IMG/VR virus record: IMGVR_UViG_3300010375_000049
Span: 1-24,338 of that record
Length of the DNA: 24,338 nucleotides
Source of the DNA: a virus
Reading direction: 5' to 3' (one strand)
A program made the translations under genes and the position numbers. Below, in pieces: positions 21,419 through 24,338 of the stretch. Within the stretch, counting starts at the first letter, position 1; each line of letters starts with the position of its first letter. Under the pieces are notes generated by a model. That model did no database searches, was not told where the DNA came from, and saw nothing but the letters and a program-made list of their open reading frames with translations.

Positions 21419-21631
21419 TCAAATCAGGCCGTCCTTGATGTCTCTAAGCCATAGCAGCTGTTTACCTGAGACTGGCCCATCCTCTGCCATTTGCTCGATA
21501 AACTTCTGCTGAGTTGGGGTGAGGCGATCAGTGTCATCCCCAATTACGTCCTCGATGATCTTGAGTATTCTGTCGGCTTCAGCGCGGCTATCATCTGCGC
21601 TCTTACCTGTAAAACTTGATCCGTAGCTCAT
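21419..21631 (-). CDS. Small phage protein with LTPTQQKF...SGKQLLWLRDI motif
   Basis: 70 aa. Two helical motifs, RLTPTQQKFIEQMAEDGPVS and GKQLLWLRDIKDG, match a recurrent layout in small phage/prophage proteins (L-x-x-W/Q-x-x-F ... lS-x-x-Q-x-x-x-L-x-x-I). The ATG has AGGAGCCAC upstream. Function unknown. Confidence 0.65.
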   Translation of the reverse strand: MSYGSSFTGKSADDSRAEADRILKIIEDVIGDDTDRLTPTQQKFIEQMAEDGPVSGKQLLWLRDIKDGLI

Positions 21632-21659
21632 TTGTGGCTCCTGAAGTGGTCTATCTCGG

Positions 21660-21839
21660 CTAACGCTTCTTTAGTTTTCTGCGCTGCGCAGCACGATAGG
21701 GGCAATCAAATTCACAATCCTCTGTGCCAGCCAAGCTACATGCCCCACTTCGATCCATGCCGCAATCAAACTCGTCATCTTCCCAAGGGTCTTGGCCGTC
21801 ATAATCGTCGTAATCGTCAAATTGTTCTGCTAGGCTCAC
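21660..21839 (-). CDS. 59-aa acidic, cysteine-bearing protein
   Basis: GTG at 21839 with AAAGGA upstream, 3 nt after the stop of the preceding gene. The first 25 residues are very acidic and aromatic (EQFDDYDDYDGQDPWEDDEF). Four cysteines follow (DCGMDRSGACSLAGTEDCEF, then DCPYR) and a basic end (AQRRKLKKR), a charge pattern compatible with a small zinc-binding protein or a DNA-mimic-like N-terminus. Unknown function. No other gene is seen in 21632-21842. Confidence 0.55.
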   Translation of the reverse strand: MSLAEQFDDYDDYDGQDPWEDDEFDCGMDRSGACSLAGTEDCEFDCPYRAAQRRKLKKR

Positions 21840-21842
21840 GGC

Positions 21843-22019
21843 TCAGTCCTTTCTGCTGCGCTGGGCAACCGCATGAGCCAAGCATCCTACGATTTCCAGC
21901 ACGTCAATAAGTTGGTCTATCGTTGCGGCTCCGCCTAATTTCTGCCAGCCCATCAATTCAGTGTGAAGATTATTGGCCCGGTTGGATATTTCATCAATGC
22001 TTACTTCAACTTCGCTCAT
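21843..22019 (-). CDS. 58-aa helical hypothetical protein
   Basis: ATG at 22019 overlaps the upstream TGA (ATGA). The protein (SEVEVSIDEISNRANNLHTE, then GWQKLGGAATIDQLIDVLEI) is amphipathic-helical with a final basic end. Small, same strand, tightly packed; not recognised. Confidence 0.55.
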   Translation of the reverse strand: MSEVEVSIDEISNRANNLHTELMGWQKLGGAATIDQLIDVLEIVGCLAHAVAQRSRKD

Positions 22020-22153
22020 GCTTCCTGCTTTCTTGGATCATCTCCGCCATATTTAAGAAATTCATACCACGCTGCCACAGCCAGAAACTCTTCAGCCGTC
22101 AAAAGTTTGAGATTCTTTCGACAAGCCGAACGGAATAGCTCCATGAATTTCAT
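22016..22153 (-). CDS. 45-aa hypothetical protein
   Basis: ATG at 22153 overlaps the TGA of the 313-aa gene (ATGA), and its own TGA overlaps the next ATG, so three genes are chained here. The sequence (FMELFRSACRKNLKLLTAEE, then FLAVAAWYEFLKYGG) is helical with aromatics. Not recognised. Confidence 0.5.
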   Translation of the reverse strand: MKFMELFRSACRKNLKLLTAEEFLAVAAWYEFLKYGGDDPRKQEA

Positions 22154-23091
22154 CTCTTCTCTTCCGGCCCCGGCTGAGCGAGTGCGCCTACTAAGTGCGA
22201 ACGTAGAATTGCAGCAGCGGTTTTTATCATCCTCTCAGCAACGTATTGCTCTGGGGGAACGTATGTGCAATATGGGCCTGCCAGTTTTGCGCTCTCGCCC
22301 TCAAGTGCAACAAAAATCTCCCGCGCTATCTCTTCCACCTGTGGCGTCCCTTGGGCCGCGCCAGAATAATCCCTGCACCCTTTGCAATCAGGATGAATAT
22401 GGAAGCGATACAACTGCTCTGGGTGAAGAATTAAGTGAGCAATTTCACAGACGTACATTTCCGTGGGCTGCGTTCCTGCAACGGATGGAGCGGCATCAAA
22501 TTTGCATCTTCCGGTGCAATCGCAATCAGGTCCTTCTTTTACACACTTTGCCAGCGCGGAGGCCGTCTCCGTTGCTTGGGTGGGCGCGTCCAACAATTCA
22601 GCTAATATTTCGTCCATTTCTTCTTGCTCGGCAGCGGAAGGGGAAAGCCTTACGGCATCCAGTTCTCTGAATCGCTCTAACAATTCGCGCACTTTTTCAG
22701 GCAAGCACAGCTCAACCTTGGGCGCGGATGGCTCAGAGGGACGCGCTGCAACTCCTGCCTTGCGCATTTCATCAACATCCACTCCTAACTTCTTGGCTAG
22801 GTCGCGGTCTGCCCTATCTTGGTGAGACGCAATTACTCTGCGTGCGTGTTCGTCGAGCGCATTCTTGTCGGGCGGCTGCTCCCCTGTGGATGCTCCGCCT
22901 GAGATGGGCTCGTGGCTTTTGTAGTTATTGTTTTTGCAGGAATAATGGCCGTCTGGGGCACGCCAGTAATCGGTTTTAATGATAACTAGATCGCAATGCC
23001 TGCACCTGCTGCTATTCTCCACGTGAAGCTCGGCTTTCGGCGGCTCCTGAGCTGATGAAGCAAGCTTTTCGGCCTTATTCAAATCACGCAT
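22150..23091 (-). CDS. Zinc-binding multi-part hypothetical protein
   Basis: 313 aa from the ATG at 23091, with GGAG 8 nt upstream. A longer frame (to 23193) would lie inside tnpB and is not accepted. Three Cys/His groups are visible: CRHC with a later YSCKNN (about residues 30-53), CVKEGPDCDCTGRC (about 206-219) and HPDCKGC (about 236-242). In between are a charged helical part (DEHARRVIASHQDRADRDLA, then VRELLERFRELDAVRLS) and an end part (VEEIAREIFVALEGESAKLA) common at the tail of accessory phage proteins. It overlaps the tnpB 3' end by 13 bp. Function unknown. Confidence 0.6.
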   Translation of the reverse strand: MRDLNKAEKLASSAQEPPKAELHVENSSRCRHCDLVIIKTDYWRAPDGHYSCKNNNYKSHEPISGGASTGEQPPDKNALDEHARRVIASHQDRADRDLAKKLGVDVDEMRKAGVAARPSEPSAPKVELCLPEKVRELLERFRELDAVRLSPSAAEQEEMDEILAELLDAPTQATETASALAKCVKEGPDCDCTGRCKFDAAPSVAGTQPTEMYVCEIAHLILHPEQLYRFHIHPDCKGCRDYSGAAQGTPQVEEIAREIFVALEGESAKLAGPYCTYVPPEQYVAERMIKTAAAILRSHLVGALAQPGPEEKR

Positions 23092-24182
23092 TGGACATCT
23101 CCATTCGTTACGATTTGAGCGGCTCTTCCAGCCGCAAGAATGACCATCGCTGAAACAACATCCCGCGATGCGAACAGGCCGCACTCTGGGCAATCGTGCC
23201 AGCGGTCACTTAATTTTTTGGGTACAGATGCGCCACAAATGCAGGTTTGTGACGTACCTCTTGGATTCACTCGTACCAGCGTCCTACCAGCATCTGCCGC
23301 TTTGTAGGTGAGCATGTTTACGAATGCTGTCCATCCTGCATCATGGATTGATTTGGCCAGCCGCGATTGCGCCAGCCCTTTGACGTTCAAATCTTCAACT
23401 GCAATGAGTTGGTTCCCGTTAACAATCTGCCGGGATAGCTTGTGATGGAAGTCGCTGCGCTGGTTGCGAACCTTAACGTGATGCCGCACCACTTGCGCCA
23501 CAGCCTTCGCCCTGCGCTTGCTGCCACGTTTACAGCGTGCGAGATGCCGCTGCGCTCTGCGGAGCTTCGCTTGGGCCTTGCGGAAGAATTGCGGGGCGGC
23601 TACGGTGCTGCCATCCGATAACGCGATGAAAGAGGACAAGCCAACATCAATCCCACACTCGATATTTACCGCTGGCAGGGTAATAGTCTGGTATTCGACT
23701 GCAAATATTACAAACCACTTCTGGCCCTCACGCTTGACTGTGGCAGTTTTAATGGTGCCATCCACCGGACGGTGAAGATTGATCTTGATAAGCGAACATC
23801 CTTGAAGGCGAAGGCGGTCGCCATACACGCTGAATCCGCTGGTGCGCTTCGGAAACGTGATGCTGTCAAAGCGCCGAACGGAGCGAAAGCGCGGGAACCC
23901 ATAGCCGCGCCGGAACAAGGCAGAGTAAGAGCGATCCAGGCGCTTCAATATTTCTTCAGCGCAGTTGAAATTGGGGATTTTTAGAAGCCCCTGCGCTCTC
24001 AGGTATTTCAGTTGACGGGACTGCTCATAGAAGCTTACGGTTTTCCGGCAACACTTCCATGCGCTCTTGCGCTCCTCAAGGGCTGCATTGTACAGGTCGC
24101 ACGCTTCGCGCAACTGCTCCGTGAGCCATGCGGCCTGCTCTTGATTGGGATAGAGGCGGTACTTTAAACTTCTGATGGGCAT
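23079..24182 (-). CDS. tnpB: TnpB-family RNA-guided nuclease (IS200/IS605 OrfB), operon-embedded
   Basis: 367 aa from the ATG at 24182 (PIRSLKYRLYPNQEQ, the usual TnpB start), with GAGGGG before it; a GTG at 24278 would add 32 unconserved residues. N-terminal helical/WED-like part, then the RuvC-type nuclease split: D179 in CGIDVGLSSFIALSDG, E263 in LIAVEDLNVKGL and D341 in FASRDVVSAMVIL. The zinc finger has CIC (314, 316) and CPEC (331, 334), so the first knuckle is CxC rather than CxxC. The usual DRDxNAA motif reads SRDVVSA; the catalytic D is kept. TnpB uses a guide RNA from its 3' end to cleave DNA. No tnpA transposase is seen. Possible promoter TATACT (minus strand, 24255-24250). Confidence 0.85.
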   Translation of the reverse strand: MPIRSLKYRLYPNQEQAAWLTEQLREACDLYNAALEERKSAWKCCRKTVSFYEQSRQLKYLRAQGLLKIPNFNCAEEILKRLDRSYSALFRRGYGFPRFRSVRRFDSITFPKRTSGFSVYGDRLRLQGCSLIKINLHRPVDGTIKTATVKREGQKWFVIFAVEYQTITLPAVNIECGIDVGLSSFIALSDGSTVAAPQFFRKAQAKLRRAQRHLARCKRGSKRRAKAVAQVVRHHVKVRNQRSDFHHKLSRQIVNGNQLIAVEDLNVKGLAQSRLAKSIHDAGWTAFVNMLTYKAADAGRTLVRVNPRGTSQTCICGASVPKKLSDRWHDCPECGLFASRDVVSAMVILAAGRAAQIVTNGDVQCVI

Positions 24183-24192
24183 CGGCAACCCC

Positions 24193-24315
24193 TCATTCGG
24201 GTTGGTGACATGGACTGGAATCGTGTTCAAGCACTTTTCCAGTTCGCCCAGTATACCGCAATTTGCTTGTGCTTCCACCTATTTTTCGGCCCTCGTTCGT
24301 CATCTTCTTTTCCAT
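24193..24315 (-). CDS. 40-aa ORF upstream of tnpB
   Basis: ATG at 24315 overlaps the TAA of a partial upstream frame (TAATG); a second ATG four codons in has AAAAGAAG before it. The product is basic/polar (TNEGRKIGGSTSKLRYTGRT, then GKVLEHDSS). The TGA stop overlaps the tnpB ribosome site (AATGAGGGG), 10 nt before the tnpB start. Probably a real small operon gene, or one shortened by tnpB insertion. Confidence 0.4.
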   Translation of the reverse strand: MEKKMTNEGRKIGGSTSKLRYTGRTGKVLEHDSSPCHQPE

Positions 24316-24338
24316 TACCCCATTCCCCCAGCGTCAGA
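24315..24338 (-). CDS. 3' end of an upstream gene entering from the right edge
   Basis: Only seven codons and a TAA (SDAGGMG, stop) are inside the window. The TAATG join with the next frame suggests the operon continues to the right. Too short for any identification. Confidence 0.3.
   Translation of the reverse strand, partial: SDAGGMG

Noticed and set aside
21963-22670. 235-aa plus-strand frame
   Set aside because: It lies opposite two chained small genes and the 313-aa gene, whose ATGA overlaps and ribosome sites are more convincing.
23092-23193. N-terminal extension of the 313-aa protein
   Set aside because: It lies entirely inside tnpB in another frame, and the ATG at 23091 has its own ribosome site.

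Overview
The window is part of a tailed-phage genome, or an integrated or assembled phage contig, with a P22-like (podovirus-type) head and packaging module. Read on the minus strand (right to left), the structural genes follow the P22 order: small terminase (15400-15029), large terminase (14881-13376), portal (12565-10358), scaffold (10132-9068), coat (9064-7835), gp4-like head-tail adaptor (5381-4629), gp10-like tail hub (4628-2820), then a fibre-like protein and a beta-helix spike-like protein that runs off the left edge. The host is probably a Gram-negative bacterium: there is a lipobox lipoprotein and there are Sec signal peptides. Signal peptides ending in A/G-Q-T are reminiscent of Acidobacteriota, but that host call is an inference. 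No integrase, polymerase, helicase or recognisable endolysin is present, so lifestyle and replication cannot be judged from this piece.

Layout. 1-7045: tail and accessory virion genes, mostly chained by 4-bp ATGA overlaps, with a good rho-independent terminator at 7011-7045 just downstream of the coat region. 7064-15400: coat, scaffold, portal, terminase and small genes. 15794-19464: a run of small minus-strand genes, including a polytopic holin-like membrane protein, a lipoprotein, zinc-ribbon proteins and a common phage protein with a GDWII...YPCKPDIF signature. 19465-19745: a non-coding, repeat-bearing control region. 19746-23091: regulators (ribbon-helix-helix, zinc/winged-helix candidate) and a tight chain of very small genes, several under 60 codons. 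23079-24182: a TnpB-family RNA-guided nuclease placed inside the operon.

Unexplained structure. Five plus-strand mini-ORFs (10222-10383, 12572-12703, 14895-15032, 15443-15634, 15609-15797) lie at the junctions in front of the scaffold, portal, large terminase and small terminase genes. Three have a TATAAT/TAAAAT box 6-7 nt before the ATG, as in leaderless transcripts, and two share an LLTPDT motif. Three virion-cluster proteins (1-1498, 1495-2823, 7064-7816) carry N-terminal export signals and many cysteines, which is odd for proteins assembled in the cytoplasm. A tRNA-like RNA that seems to lack a D-arm lies at 19069-19133. The tnpB gene has about 10 nt to its upstream neighbour and overlaps the downstream gene, leaving no obvious non-coding transposon ends.
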